From a gamma proteobacterium HTCC2207 (GTDB lineage: Bacteria; Pseudomonadota; Gammaproteobacteria; Pseudomonadales; Porticoccaceae): 64,000 nucleotides of DNA. The stretch spans positions 62,001 to 126,000 of the forward strand of contig CAJJDA010000004.1 of assembly GCA_905182855.1 (NCBI GenBank), read 5' to 3'. This document shows positions 28,395-41,580 of the stretch, in pieces; position 1 is the first letter of the stretch, and each line of letters begins with the position of its first letter. Under the pieces are notes generated by a model that saw only the letters and a program-made list of their open reading frames with translations, was not told where the DNA came from and did no database searches. A program made the translations under genes and the position numbers.

Positions 28395-29318
28395 TCAGAG
28401 CCTGCTTTGCATTTCAGCAAACACCACTTCACTGGTTAACCCTTGGTTACGCAATATATCGCGTAACATCCGTAACGCCTCCACCTGTATCTGTCTGACT
28501 CGCTCCCTTGTCAGTCCTATCTCCCGTCCCACCTGTTCAAGGGTTGCTTCCTCATGGTTGAGCAGACCAAAACGTCGAGCCACCACCTCTCGCTGCTTAT
28601 CTGGCAACTTTTCCAACCAACTGTTCAATACAGACGTTAGATTTTCACCCTCCACCTTTATTTCCGGGTTACATGCCATATCATCTGAGATTGTCTCAGC
28701 CAGAGACTTGTCGTCGTCAGCTCCTATCGTATCCATTGAGGATATGCGGCCACTGAGCCTTAGCAGCTTTAGTACATCTTCCACAGGCTTACCCAGTTCA
28801 TATGCAATTTCATCGGGTGTTGGGGTATGGTTAAGCGTCTGGGCCAATTTGCGAGAGACGCGCAAATAGACATTGAGCTCTTTCGATACATGGACAGGTA
28901 GCCTGATCGTGCGCGTTTGATTCATCAACCCACGTTCTATGGTTTGGCGGATCCACCATGTTGCATACGTTGAAAAACGATAACCTAGCTCTGGGTCGAA
29001 TTTTTCAACCGCTCGCATGAGTCCCAGGTTACCTTCCTCAATTAAGTCGAGTAGTTCGAGACCTCGATTGACGTAACGCCGTGAGATTTTGACCACCAAT
29101 CTCAGATTACTTTTAATCATCACATGCCGCGATGACTCACAACCTTTGTGAAACTTTCGCGAATGATAGACTTCTTCCTTCGCCGTTAATAAAGGCGCTA
29201 AGCCGATTTCTTTTAAGTAGAGACTTGTCGCATCGATAACCTCGCGACTGACTCCTTTGAAAGCGTGCTGACCATCAGTCGCAGACACTTTCTGATCTAA
29301 TACCATTCCTTCTTCCAT
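28395..29318 (-). CDS. rpoS: RNA polymerase sigma factor RpoS
   Basis: Stationary-phase and stress sigma factor. 307 residues, a little shorter than E. coli (330) because the N-terminal region 1.1 is reduced. Region 1.2 reads [20 protein letters not shown]. Region 2 has [23 protein letters not shown] and [20 protein letters not shown] for core binding and -10 recognition. Region 4 has [15 protein letters not shown] and the helix-turn-helix [27 protein letters not shown] lies 11 bases before ATG 29318. nlpD is directly upstream with a 158-bp gap, the classical arrangement in which rpoS promoters lie in or after nlpD. Confidence 0.95.
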   Translation of the reverse strand: MEEGMVLDQKVSATDGQHAFKGVSREVIDATSLYLKEIGLAPLLTAKEEVYHSRKFHKGCESSRHVMIKSNLRLVVKISRRYVNRGLELLDLIEEGNLGLMRAVEKFDPELGYRFSTYATWWIRQTIERGLMNQTRTIRLPVHVSKELNVYLRVSRKLAQTLNHTPTPDEIAYELGKPVEDVLKLLRLSGRISSMDTIGADDDKSLAETISDDMACNPEIKVEGENLTSVLNSWLEKLPDKQREVVARRFGLLNHEEATLEQVGREIGLTRERVRQIQVEALRMLRDILRNQGLTSEVVFAEMQSRL

Positions 29319-29476
29319 GACGTTTGCAACTCCTTTGCTCTATCTTCCATCTTAATAGCAGCCAATCCCGGCGCTATTCCCTAACACTAATTTCCACTTC
29401 CTCACTGCCACCAACAATCATCTAACGTTAGCCATCCTTCTTACCTTGTAACTTTTAGATACTTTACAGCCTTTAA

Positions 29477-30202
29477 TTACTTTATATAAGATGCAGGATT
29501 AACGGGGTATCCATCCTTTCTTATTTCAAAATATAGGATCCCTTTCGACCCTAACTTAGATAGTATCTCTGTATCAGTGACCGTCTGTCCAGCTTTCACC
29601 ATAATTTTTTCATTATGCCCATAGGCGCTCAAAAAAATATCACTGTGCTTAATAATAATGAGATTGCCATAACCACGCAGCCCATCTCCGGCATAAACTA
29701 CCGTTCCTGGGGCCGCAGGACGCACTTTAGCCATACTATCTCCAGCAATAGTAACGCCTTTGCGCAGATCTTTGGGGCTAAACCCCTCCGTCACCTTACC
29801 CTTAATGGGCCATTTCCACTGCCAAACCTTGCTGTAAATCATCTGGATCGGTTTATTTTTCACCTTGACTGAGACTTTCTTCGACGCCACGGGAGCCTTC
29901 GCTGATGCCACAGTCCTGCGGCCATTGGGTGGCGCTTTAACCGTTTCCACACCACGAGTATTGAGCTTGAGCAGCTGACCCGGCTTGATGATAAAGGGAT
30001 CCCTAAGCCCATTAGCACTCGCCAAGTGCCTAGGATTCAGGTCATAACGCCAGGCAATAGAATAAAGCGTGTCACCCGTTACCACCCGATGGGTCGTAAT
30101 ACGGATACTCGGCGGCTGGATTCTGCTGGTGATTGGCGCAGAGTAGCCTGAGCAGGCCGCAATGCTCAACAGCAAAAGAATAGGCAAAAGTCCTTTCAGC
30201 AC
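29477..30202 (-). CDS. nlpD: NlpD-type lipoprotein with LysM and degenerate LytM domain
   Basis: An outer-membrane lipoprotein; E. coli NlpD activates the amidase AmiC at division. 241 residues with a lipoprotein signal peptide (lipobox SIAAC, Cys17). One LysM domain binds glycan (HRVVTGDTLYSIAWRYDLNP), followed by a basic linker and a C-terminal M23/LytM domain. Metal ligands are missing: the first site reads KGVTIAG in place of H-x3-D, and the final HxH is LYF in ILYFEIR. It is therefore an activator rather than a peptidase. It starts 1 bp after DUF368 ends, so the two are co-transcribed, and it precedes rpoS. Confidence 0.93.
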   Translation of the reverse strand: MLKGLLPILLLLSIAACSGYSAPITSRIQPPSIRITTHRVVTGDTLYSIAWRYDLNPRHLASANGLRDPFIIKPGQLLKLNTRGVETVKAPPNGRRTVASAKAPVASKKVSVKVKNKPIQMIYSKVWQWKWPIKGKVTEGFSPKDLRKGVTIAGDSMAKVRPAAPGTVVYAGDGLRGYGNLIIIKHSDIFLSAYGHNEKIMVKAGQTVTDTEILSKLGSKGILYFEIRKDGYPVNPASYIK

Positions 30203-30203
30203 G

Positions 30204-31169
30204 TCAAACCGCCTCTACTTTGGTCTCTGTATATTTTTCACCCAAGTACTCTAGCCCCAGCACAAGGATTAGCCCAATAGCTAGGCTAATCATACAGAGT
30301 ATTGTTTGAGGATCCTGCCCCACAGTCTCTGCAAACTGCTGTGGGAACATATTGTCCGCCGCGAGCACTACAACCTTACCCGAATGACTGGTGGTGGACA
30401 TGACTACCTGCTTCCATGGCCAGATAATATTTAAACTTCCTACAAGGAATCCGCACATAGTGGCTATAACGGCAGTCTGATAATGACTCAACAACCATGA
30501 CAGCAGCCGACTGAATGACATCAGACCAATCAGACCACCGCAGGCAAAAACGGCCAGGATATCGATCTGCAGATTAACAATTGCAGAGATAAAAACAGGA
30601 TATAGTCCCAATAAAACCAGAATAAATGATCCTGATATCCCCGGCAAAATCATCGCGCAAAGAGCAATGGATCCCGCAAAAAACATAGTTATATGATTAC
30701 CCTCTAGTGTCACCGCTGGCACGATGGATATGCCATATGCGATCCCGATACCAAGCACAAACAGAGCTAAATCCGACCGGCGTCGGAACGGATGTTGACG
30801 TAAAAGGTAAATCACTGAACCCACTATAAGGCCACTAAAGAATGACCAAAGGGGCAGAGGATGCTCCAGCAGAAAATATTGCATCACGTTAGCCAGGGTG
30901 AAGAGGCTGGTGAATATGCCCGCCGCAAGGCAAAGTAGAAAATTACCATTAATGTACTGCCAAGCCGACAGCAAACCTTCGCTGCCGAGAATACTTAGAG
31001 CGCGTAAATTAAGGGCTTTAATACTGTTTATCAATTCAATATAGATGCCACTGACAAAGGCGATGGTGCCTCCGGAAACACCCGGCACTACATCGGCAGC
31101 CCCCATCACAAGGCCTTTCATAAACAGTATTAAATATTGCCCTGAGCTACGCATACCTACTCCTGTCAC
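30204..31169 (-). CDS. DUF368 membrane protein (PopT-like polyprenyl-phosphate translocase candidate)
   Basis: A 321-residue polytopic protein of the DUF368 family. The N-terminal signature GLVMGAADVVPGVSGGTIAF is at about residues 16-35, and the repeat block ILPGISGSFILVLLGLYP lies at about 174-191. These two Pro/Gly/Ser-rich re-entrant motifs define the family. Published work on undecaprenyl-phosphate translocases placed DUF368 proteins (PopT), alongside DedA proteins, as carriers that flip the used C55-phosphate lipid back across the inner membrane. Here it lies in a pcm-DUF368-nlpD-rpoS run, 1 bp from nlpD, next to another cell-envelope gene. Function is transferred by family, not shown here. 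Confidence 0.85.
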   Translation of the reverse strand: MTGVGMRSSGQYLILFMKGLVMGAADVVPGVSGGTIAFVSGIYIELINSIKALNLRALSILGSEGLLSAWQYINGNFLLCLAAGIFTSLFTLANVMQYFLLEHPLPLWSFFSGLIVGSVIYLLRQHPFRRRSDLALFVLGIGIAYGISIVPAVTLEGNHITMFFAGSIALCAMILPGISGSFILVLLGLYPVFISAIVNLQIDILAVFACGGLIGLMSFSRLLSWLLSHYQTAVIATMCGFLVGSLNIIWPWKQVVMSTTSHSGKVVVLAADNMFPQQFAETVGQDPQTILCMISLAIGLILVLGLEYLGEKYTETKVEAV

Positions 31170-31192
31170 GACCTAAAGGGTCTCCGTTTATC

Positions 31193-31864
31193 CTACCTTG
31201 AGACTCCGCCAAGCAGGGGAACAAACTTAACCTTTTCGACTATTTCCTCATTAAATTCATGGGACTTGCCGATACGCCGCAATAAGCGTAAATCCTGAGT
31301 TTGGCCATTGCCCACAGGAATTACCAGTATACCGTCGGGGGCCATCTGTCGCAGTAGCTCCTCAGGTACAGCTTGCGGAGCGGCTGTAGCAATAATACCG
31401 TCATAGGGCGCATGCCCATCCCAACCAAAGCTACCATCGGATAGCTCGGCTACAACATTCTGCAGGCCGAGCTTACGAAAGCGCTCCTTAGCTTTCTTAA
31501 GTAGGGGCTCAATACGCTCTACCGTATACACCTGCTGCACCAATTGAGAGAGAATAGTGGTTTGATAGCCAGACCCTGTCCCAATTTCCAAGACCTTTTT
31601 GAGCGGTCCGGCACTGAGCAGTATTTCGGTCATACGCGCAACGATATAGGGCTGGGATAAGGTTTGGGAATAACCGATAGGTAGCGCAGTGTCTTCATAG
31701 GCTTTATGTGACAACGCCTCATCAAGAAAGAGGTGACGTGGCGTCATCCGCATAACATCAAGGACCGGCTGACTAATAATACCCTGATCAATTAGCCGCT
31801 GTATTAATCGCTCACGGGTCCGTTGAGATGTCATTCCAACACCCGCTAATTCGATCGAGTTCAC
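31193..31864 (-). CDS. pcm: Protein-L-isoaspartate O-methyltransferase
   Basis: Repairs isoaspartyl damage in aged proteins by SAM-dependent methylation. Core motifs are [31 protein letters not shown] (quoted in full only for reference to its parts PRHLF and GYSQTLSQP), the SAM loop [15 protein letters not shown], and VPLLGGVSR at the C-terminus. GTG 31864 gives 223 residues; ATG 31834 ([11 protein letters not shown]) gives 213 and matches the usual start, so the true start may be the shorter one. In most gammaproteobacteria surE lies between truD and pcm, but here only 104 bp separate them and surE is absent. Confidence 0.94.
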   Translation of the reverse strand: MNSIELAGVGMTSQRTRERLIQRLIDQGIISQPVLDVMRMTPRHLFLDEALSHKAYEDTALPIGYSQTLSQPYIVARMTEILLSAGPLKKVLEIGTGSGYQTTILSQLVQQVYTVERIEPLLKKAKERFRKLGLQNVVAELSDGSFGWDGHAPYDGIIATAAPQAVPEELLRQMAPDGILVIPVGNGQTQDLRLLRRIGKSHEFNEEIVEKVKFVPLLGGVSR

Positions 31865-31968
31865 CCACTCCCCCTACTGTGTTTGCCCAATAAAAGGCTA
31901 ATTAAAAGAGCGACTGATTGGCCGCAAAAACTGGCTGTGCCCTAGCCTACTTTTGGCTCAACAATATA

Positions 31969-32979
31969 TCACAGGCCTTCAAATGGCGGGCGGAATAATT
32001 CGGCTATTTCTCTCAGTAATGCCGTAGCAAAGCAGCCACGGGGCAATATGAACTGCAGCGCTAATTGATCCTCTTTAAGCCAGGTGGCGATAAGATTCTC
32101 AGGTTTTAACCACAGCTTTCTACGCTCCTGTTTAAGGCCCGCATGCTCCAGTGCATAGCGCCAGTCTTGCCAGCCAGCCAACACCGAGTCTTCCAATGCA
32201 ATTGCCTCGACACCCGCATTAGAGCGACCTCTCCCCCACAATGCGCCCGTTTCGTTGCCTGTTACGGAAATGTGGCCAAGCTCAATATGCTTGGCCACGA
32301 CAATATTAAAAAGCCAAGAGCGTGCCGCAGATAAGTAGATCCCTGTGCCATGCCGATTGCCTTTTAACTGATCACTTTCAATCAACTGCTGGGCTCTGTG
32401 TAGATTGCCACCATCATGGCCAAAACGCTGTTCAGCAAAGTAGTTAGGAATGCCATGCTGCTGTATCAGTATTAGCCGCTGGACGAGATCTTCTGGATCA
32501 ACCTTGAAATCACGCAGAACAATCTTAAATTGATTGCCCTGATGCAGTCCGCGGCGCAATTTTTTATTGTGTCGGTGAGCGCTAATGATCTCGAAGTCAT
32601 CGTGCTGTAACGCCGTCAGATCCAATTCTCGGCCAGGAAGATAGGCACTGTACCACTGCGTTGTTACCGCAAAACGGTCTTTCATGCCGCAGTATCCAAC
32701 GTCATTGCGATTAATCCCAGCGAGTGTGGCCAAAAGTCCTGCAATCCAGCTAGTATTTTGATCACGCTTACGAATATGTAGTAGCACATGTTCACCCTCA
32801 CCACTGGGCTTAAAGTCAATAATTTCATCAACCTGAAAGTCTTCTAGTTCGCTCCTAAAGAACGCACGACCCAACGGCGCCCCAAAAACGCGCGGCATCT
32901 GATGGAAATCAAACTGCCGGGCGGCGCTAAAACTGTTTATATCCGCCTTAGTTAGGCCATCAGCCTCCGCGCTGCTCAA
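31969..32979 (-). CDS. truD: tRNA pseudouridine(13) synthase TruD
   Basis: Forms pseudouridine 13 in tRNA-Glu. 336 residues (E. coli 349). The catalytic Asp is in [15 protein letters not shown]. Other family blocks are [20 protein letters not shown] (start of the fold), GVPNYFGAQRFG in the form [18 protein letters not shown], and [11 protein letters not shown]. The start is TTG 32979, which overlaps the ispF stop by 4 bp (TTGA); the next in-frame ATG (MPRVFG, residue 28) would cut into the first conserved strand. The ispD-ispF-truD order is the Pseudomonas arrangement. Confidence 0.94.
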   Translation of the reverse strand: MSSAEADGLTKADINSFSAARQFDFHQMPRVFGAPLGRAFFRSELEDFQVDEIIDFKPSGEGEHVLLHIRKRDQNTSWIAGLLATLAGINRNDVGYCGMKDRFAVTTQWYSAYLPGRELDLTALQHDDFEIISAHRHNKKLRRGLHQGNQFKIVLRDFKVDPEDLVQRLILIQQHGIPNYFAEQRFGHDGGNLHRAQQLIESDQLKGNRHGTGIYLSAARSWLFNIVVAKHIELGHISVTGNETGALWGRGRSNAGVEAIALEDSVLAGWQDWRYALEHAGLKQERRKLWLKPENLIATWLKEDQLALQFILPRGCFATALLREIAELFRPPFEGL

Positions 32980-33453
32980 ACCGCAGTATTTAAAAGAACG
33001 ACTGCATGACAGGCTATCCCTTCTTCACGGCCCACAAACCCGAGCTTTTCAGTAGTCGTGGCTTTGATATTAATCTGATCCATCGAACAACCCAGATCCA
33101 CCGACAAATTTAGCCGCATAGACTCAATATGTGGCGCCATTTTTGGTCGTTCTGCCGCGAGCGTAATGTCGGCATTGCCTAACTGATAGCCCTCTCTCTC
33201 TCATCAGGGATACAACCATCGCTAATAGATGCCGGCTTGATATATCTTTATAGGCGCCATCAGTGTCGGGAAAATGCTCACCGATATCACCCAATGCTAG
33301 AGCGCCAAGCAACGCATCAATCAGCGCATGGATTAGTACATCACCATCTGAATGCGCGATAAATGCACGATTAAATGGGATCTCTACGCCCCCCAGAATA
33401 AGCGCATCGCCCTGCCCAAAAGCATGTACGTCGTAGCCATGTCCTATGCGCAC
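32976..33453 (-). CDS. ispF: 2-C-methyl-D-erythritol 2,4-cyclodiphosphate synthase (one frameshift)
   Basis: Cyclises CDP-ME-2-phosphate in the MEP isoprenoid pathway, an essential step. The N-terminal half has [12 protein letters not shown] with the zinc-binding Asp and His, and [20 protein letters not shown]. The raw frame derails after SLMRERG into RQCRHYA. Deleting one base in the run at 33190-33202 restores [20 protein letters not shown], with the CDP-binding AERPK, through [20 protein letters not shown] and the end at 32976. That is 158 residues against 159 in E. coli. Because the pathway is essential, a sequencing or assembly insertion is more likely than a real mutation. ispD lies 19 bp upstream. 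Confidence 0.95.
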
Positions 33454-33472
33454 CTGTTGCCCTCCAAAATGA

Positions 33473-34186
33473 TCAATAGCCCGTCTCCTGATTTTTCATA
33501 ATCGCTTCGGCAATAGCCAAATCTTCTCGACGCGTAATCTTAATATTATCTTGACGCCCGTCCACCACTATGGCCTGCAAACCAGCATATTCGATTGCTG
33601 TAGCCTCATCTGTGGGAATCTTATTATTATCTAGCATGCCCTCAATAGCTTTCTTCAAAAGGCCATAGCGAAACATCTGCGGGGTCTGCGCGGCACGATA
33701 TTCAGCGCGATTAACTGTGCTGACAATATTCCTCTGGGGCGTGACTATTTTCAAGGTGTCGTTAATCGGGGTTGCAAGAATCCCTCCCACCGAATGATCC
33801 GCCACCTCGGTAATCAACTTGCCGATACTAGTAGGTAATATGCATGGCCTTGCCATATCGTGCACCAGCACCCAATCATCCGCTTTAGCCATGGGCGAAA
33901 TTGCAAGAAGTCCATTAAGCACCGAATCGGCGCGCTGCTGCCCTCCGGTGACCAAACTGACACGAGGATGACTAGCTGCTGGCACCTTTGACCAGTATCC
34001 TGAACTGCTATCACAGGGCGATATTATTGCTTCAAGAACACGGATACTCAGTAGTCGACTCAGCGTATGCTGAGCAACAAGACTGCCATTTAATTGGTGG
34101 AATTGTTTGGGAATATCGGCAGAAAACCGTTTTCCAGTGCCAGCTGCAGGGACGATGGCCCAATACTTTGGTGATCCATTGCTCAT
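33473..34186 (-). CDS. ispD: 2-C-methyl-D-erythritol 4-phosphate cytidylyltransferase
   Basis: Couples CTP to methylerythritol phosphate in the MEP pathway. 237 residues (E. coli 236). The CTP-binding loop is [20 protein letters not shown] at about residues 13-32. [11 protein letters not shown] holds the metal-binding Asp, [10 protein letters not shown] follows, and [13 protein letters not shown] and [11 protein letters not shown] are the substrate blocks. The start overlaps the ftsB stop by 4 bp. ispF follows by 19 bp, as in most gammaproteobacteria. Confidence 0.97.
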   Translation of the reverse strand: MSNGSPKYWAIVPAAGTGKRFSADIPKQFHQLNGSLVAQHTLSRLLSIRVLEAIISPCDSSSGYWSKVPAASHPRVSLVTGGQQRADSVLNGLLAISPMAKADDWVLVHDMARPCILPTSIGKLITEVADHSVGGILATPINDTLKIVTPQRNIVSTVNRAEYRAAQTPQMFRYGLLKKAIEGMLDNNKIPTDEATAIEYAGLQAIVVDGRQDNIKITRREDLAIAEAIMKNQETGY

Positions 34187-34515
34187 TGCGGACTCGGCTC
34201 TACAACGCTGGCGGGCTTGGAGCTGCTGTTTAAAACAGCATCATTTTTATCGATCACCAGGTAAAAGATTTCACCCTCTTTAATCATGCCCAAATCTCTC
34301 CGCGCTTTTTCCTCGATAGACTCCAAGTTGCTCTTAAGACTTTCGACTTCTTGGGCAACTTTCTCATTGCGCCGCTTTAAAAGCTGATTTTCGACCCGCT
34401 GTTCAGCAATCTGGGTATCTAGTTCAAATTGATGAGCGAGACTACCCTCTCCGACCCACAGCCGAAACTGCAGCCCAACAAGAAAAGTTATAAGGATAAT
34501 CAGCAACCAACGCAT
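34183..34515 (-). CDS. ftsB: Cell division protein FtsB
   Basis: A bitopic division protein that forms the FtsQLB complex and signals activation of septal wall synthesis. 110 residues: an N-terminal membrane segment (LLIILITFLVGLQFRLWVG), then a periplasmic coiled coil (about residues 33-72: QIAEQRVENQLLKRRN and onward), then EEKARRDLGMIKEGEIFYLV, the conserved FtsB ending. It lies 47 bp after eno and overlaps ispD, the standard eno-ftsB-ispD order. Confidence 0.95.
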   Translation of the reverse strand: MRWLLIILITFLVGLQFRLWVGEGSLAHQFELDTQIAEQRVENQLLKRRNEKVAQEVESLKSNLESIEEKARRDLGMIKEGEIFYLVIDKNDAVLNSSSKPASVVEPSPQ

Positions 34516-34562
34516 GCGCCTAGTCTATTCGCTTTTGCAGGCATTGTGCTATTTCTAGCAAA

Positions 34563-35882
<1,320 letters not shown>

Positions 35883-35921
35883 TTACGTTTAAAAAGAATT
35901 GCAGAAACGCCGGACTCCGAA

Positions 35922-38539
<2,618 letters not shown>

Positions 38540-38542
38540 CTA

Positions 38543-39904
38543 CTAAGATCTGTGGAGATTGCGTAAAGAGTTCAGCTGCCAATGAAACGTTACGCCCTCA
38601 TGATCCGGTTGCGCCTGATGGCCCTCGCATATCCACAAATCGCCTACAGCAACAATGGTTTCGCCTCTGTAAAGCAGTGGAATTCTGTCTCGCCACCAGG
38701 GTTCAAGGTTAAATTCCTGAAATAATTTCTTTAAACTATTGGAGCGCTGCCTACCTGCGGGCTGACAGCGTTCACCACCGTGGCGGGTACCCACCCTGAG
38801 CGATTGATTAGACTTCAAGCAAAGGCCTTGACCTAGGGCTTTTTCGGCCACTAGGCGACTGCCATCAGCCAGTAGCATTGGCTGGTCAAGCTGCCAGGTC
38901 AACTTTGAATTATCTGCATTAAACGGGGCTTCGGGGCGCAGTAAATAAAGTCGATTGCGGAAACGCGCCCACTGCATACCCTGACATTGAACCTTTGGCG
39001 ATGCATCCTCGCGTGCCAGCACCAGGGTGGACATGATTTCGTCGATTATTTTGCGCCCTGGCAGCGGCAACTCATGTATCCCCGGCCATTGGCGGAGAAT
39101 ATTCTTCTGCCGCGCCACAGGCAATGCTGCAAACGCGACCAAACACAGTGACCAACCGCCCCGCTCCAGTACAGGATTCAACCGCTGTAGATCCTCCTCA
39201 GCCAGCGCCGCCAAGAGCTCTGCGGTTTCCTGACTGAGCCGCGCCGAGTGACCAATCCGCTGAGTATGATCCGGCCATCGCGCAGCAATCTCTGGAATCA
39301 CCTGATTGCGCAAATAATTACGATCAAAGGTGTTTTCACCGTTGCTTTCGTCTTCAATCCAACTTAACTTATGCTGATCAGCATAGGTTCGCAGAGCCGA
39401 CTTTTGCCATGCAAGCAACGGCCGAATTAATTGGCCCTTGGCAATCGATCGGGTTGCAGGAATGCCCGACAACCCCTTTACCCCTGAGCCGCGCAATAGC
39501 CGATATAGCACCGTTTCGACCTGATCGTCGGCGTGGTGCCCAAGCAGTAACAGCCCGCCTTTGTCTAAAAGCCGCTCAAACACACTGTATCGCGCTTCAC
39601 GAGCGGCAGCCTCGATACCCTCGCTGCCAGCTGACACAGCGACGGTTTCGCAGTGCAACTTAACCCCTAGAGAGCCACAGAAAGCCTCAGCATGGCCCTG
39701 CCATTGATCGGCATTATCCGACAGGCCATGGTTAACATGGACGGCACATAGCCGCTCAGTTGGGACAGCTTCGCAAAGTAACTTTAGCAACACTGTGGAA
39801 TCTAAACCGCCACTGAAACCCACTAGGATCTGTGACGCCACCTCAAGCTGGCTTTGCCAGGGGGCGAAAAGGGCCGGTGCATTTATTACCTGCGCCCTTG
39901 CCAC
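38543..39904 (-). CDS. tilS: tRNA(Ile)-lysidine synthase
   Basis: Attaches lysine to C34 of the minor tRNA-Ile so that it reads AUA. 453 residues (E. coli 432). The PP-loop SGGLDSTVLL lies at about residues 30-39, with further family motifs VHVNHGLSDNADQW, LGHHADDQVETVL and YLRNQVIP, and the C-terminal domain with RHGGERCQPAGRQRSNSLKK. The start is GTG 39904, overlapping the yheU stop by one base (TAGTG). pyrG starts 132 bp downstream, probably from its own promoter. Confidence 0.96.
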   Translation of the reverse strand: MARAQVINAPALFAPWQSQLEVASQILVGFSGGLDSTVLLKLLCEAVPTERLCAVHVNHGLSDNADQWQGHAEAFCGSLGVKLHCETVAVSAGSEGIEAAAREARYSVFERLLDKGGLLLLGHHADDQVETVLYRLLRGSGVKGLSGIPATRSIAKGQLIRPLLAWQKSALRTYADQHKLSWIEDESNGENTFDRNYLRNQVIPEIAARWPDHTQRIGHSARLSQETAELLAALAEEDLQRLNPVLERGGWSLCLVAFAALPVARQKNILRQWPGIHELPLPGRKIIDEIMSTLVLAREDASPKVQCQGMQWARFRNRLYLLRPEAPFNADNSKLTWQLDQPMLLADGSRLVAEKALGQGLCLKSNQSLRVGTRHGGERCQPAGRQRSNSLKKLFQEFNLEPWWRDRIPLLYRGETIVAVGDLWICEGHQAQPDHEGVTFHWQLNSLRNLHRS

Positions 39905-40197
39905 TAAGGGTTACCCTCATCTTGACTGCAATAATCGCTAGACTCACCACTATCTTTACCCGCTTGCTCTGCGACAAATCGCTTAAACTGGTACTTAGTC
40001 AACAGCGTACAGTTTTCCGTCACTGGATCAAAAGTAATCAACACATCACCACGAGCTAACTGGCGGCGTACCTGAGCAATCTTGTTGTCCAAGCTGCTTT
40101 CCTGAACACCGTAGTCCGTGCCCTCGCGCAGAATAAATTCTTCGATAACCCCACGCAAAACCTCAGGACTTAGTCGATCAAGGGGGATTTCAATCAT
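39904..40197 (-). CDS. yheU: YheU/UPF0270 family protein
   Basis: A 97-residue small cytosolic protein of the UPF0270 family, function unknown. The conserved start MIEIPLDRLSPEVLRGVIEE and the core FILREGTDYGVQE match E. coli YheU closely (LSPETL, REGTDYG). An acidic tail absent from E. coli (GKDSGESSDYCSQDEGNP) extends it. It is sandwiched with overlaps: its ATG overlaps the stop of the upstream methyltransferase-like gene by 4 bp, and its stop overlaps the tilS start by one base. The three genes are therefore translationally coupled. Confidence 0.92.
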   Translation of the reverse strand: MIEIPLDRLSPEVLRGVIEEFILREGTDYGVQESSLDNKIAQVRRQLARGDVLITFDPVTENCTLLTKYQFKRFVAEQAGKDSGESSDYCSQDEGNP

Positions 40198-40967
40198 GCT
40201 TTAGGCTTCCTAAAACGAAGTGTCATGCGATCACTCTCGCCAATAGCCAGGTATTTTTGCCGATCCTGTTCGCCCAACCTAAGACTCGGCGGCAATGTCC
40301 ATACGCCTTTGGGGTGATCTGCGTTATCCTTTGGATTGGCATTGATCTCGGCGCTGGCCTCCAGAACAAACCCCGCCCGCTCAGCCAATTCAATGACGTA
40401 GTCCTGGGTCATATAGCCACTGCTCAGCATGACCGCACGTGCAGTGCCCGGCGCCGCGCGATGCTCAACCACACCAAAGACGCCACCGGGTTTGAGAGTT
40501 TTATAAAATAACTCAAAGGCCTTGGCTTCATTGCCCGAACTCAGCCAGTTATGAACATTACGAAAGGTCACTAAGGCATCAGCACTGTTGTCTGCGGTGG
40601 TCAATAAGCTTGCTGAAGCATCAAAGGTGTGCATCTCAACATTACCATAGAGCGCTGGATTCGCAGCAATTTTTTCTTCAAAGCCCTTCCGCGACCTGAG
40701 ATAATACTTAGCCTTTGAGTCGGGGTTAAAATGTGCCGCAAGCAGCGTGCCTTTGATATAGCCGGCCAAGATCTCAGTATACCAACCACCTCCAGGAGTG
40801 ATTTCGATCACGTCCATCTCAGAGGTCAAACCAAAAAATTCAATGGTCTCAACTGGATGTCGAAATTGATCGCGAGACATATCTCGCTCTGCCTGACCCG
40901 TCATTGCGATCGAAGATGCACAGAGTAGTAACAATAGCCGAAATGCATTAAATGCAATATTTTTCAT
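40194..40967 (-). CDS. Exported class I SAM-methyltransferase-like protein (COG4798 type)
   Basis: 257 residues. A clear signal peptide opens the protein (basic MKNIAFNAFR, hydrophobic LLLLLCASSIAM, cleavage expected after TGQA). It is followed by RDMSRDQFRHPVETIEFFGL and a Rossmann methyltransferase core: motif I VIEITPGGGWYTEILAGYI (about residues 54-72), a DAL-type motif NSADALVTFRNVHNWL, and the motif LKPGGVFGVVEHR. From general knowledge, homologues with signal peptides recur in marine gammaproteobacteria. SAM is not expected in the periplasm, so the protein may have another ligand or use imported SAM. The gene leads a coupled unit with yheU and tilS. Confidence 0.75.
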   Translation of the reverse strand: MKNIAFNAFRLLLLLCASSIAMTGQAERDMSRDQFRHPVETIEFFGLTSEMDVIEITPGGGWYTEILAGYIKGTLLAAHFNPDSKAKYYLRSRKGFEEKIAANPALYGNVEMHTFDASASLLTTADNSADALVTFRNVHNWLSSGNEAKAFELFYKTLKPGGVFGVVEHRAAPGTARAVMLSSGYMTQDYVIELAERAGFVLEASAEINANPKDNADHPKGVWTLPPSLRLGEQDRQKYLAIGESDRMTLRFRKPKA

Positions 40968-41066
40968 AACGTCTCTCTTCCTTATTTGATTTACTGCAAA
41001 CTATAACAGCGTCATGGATTAGTGCCATAATAACGGCCAATAAACTCTGATCTCGAGGTTAAACCA

Positions 41067-41579
41067 ATGATTGACCATCTGGTAGTAACCGTTCTGGCCG
41101 AAGATCGCCCGGGCATTGTAGAACGCGTTGCGCAAACCGTTTCGGCTCACAGCGGCAACTGGATGGAAAGCAGTATGAATCGGCTGGCGGGGAAATTTGC
41201 CGGAATCCTGCTCGTCGAGGTGGCAACTCAAAATAGCCCTCAGCTGCAAAAGGCCCTAGCCGCGCTAACCGAACAGGGTATTACGATCGGCATCGAAAAC
41301 AGTACTCCCCGCCATGAGCAGCATAAGATTGCCCTTTGCATCGACATTATTGCCAACGACAGGCCCGGCATTGTCAATGAGATAGCGGCATTACTGTCCA
41401 GTAATAATGTTAATCTTGAATCCCTTGAAACCTACTGTGCCAGCGCGCCAATGTCGGCGGGCATAATGTTTCATGCCCAAGCTCATATGCAGTTACCCCT
41501 AGCATTGTCTCAAAGTACATTAATGCGGTTACTTGAAAGCCTATCAGACGACCTAATGGTCGAGGTTGTAGATATTTAA
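41067..41579 (+). CDS. gcvR: Glycine cleavage system transcriptional repressor-like (double ACT domain)
   Basis: A 170-residue protein made of two ACT domains. The first (MIDHLVVTVLAEDRPGIVER) covers residues 1-80, and the second (LCIDIIANDRPGIVNEIAALL) covers about 92-165. The DRPGIV motif occurs in both. This is the architecture of GcvR, which in E. coli binds glycine and antagonises GcvA. No gcvA or gcvTHP genes are in the window, so the regulatory role is by homology only. It is followed 1 bp later by trmL, and a 99-bp divergent region separates it from the exported methyltransferase gene. Confidence 0.85.
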   Translation: MIDHLVVTVLAEDRPGIVERVAQTVSAHSGNWMESSMNRLAGKFAGILLVEVATQNSPQLQKALAALTEQGITIGIENSTPRHEQHKIALCIDIIANDRPGIVNEIAALLSSNNVNLESLETYCASAPMSAGIMFHAQAHMQLPLALSQSTLMRLLESLSDDLMVEVVDI

Positions 41580-41580
41580 G

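Noticed and set aside
28375-28869. 164-codon plus-strand open frame
   Set aside because: Antisense to rpoS region 3-4; low-complexity Ser/Thr-rich translation.
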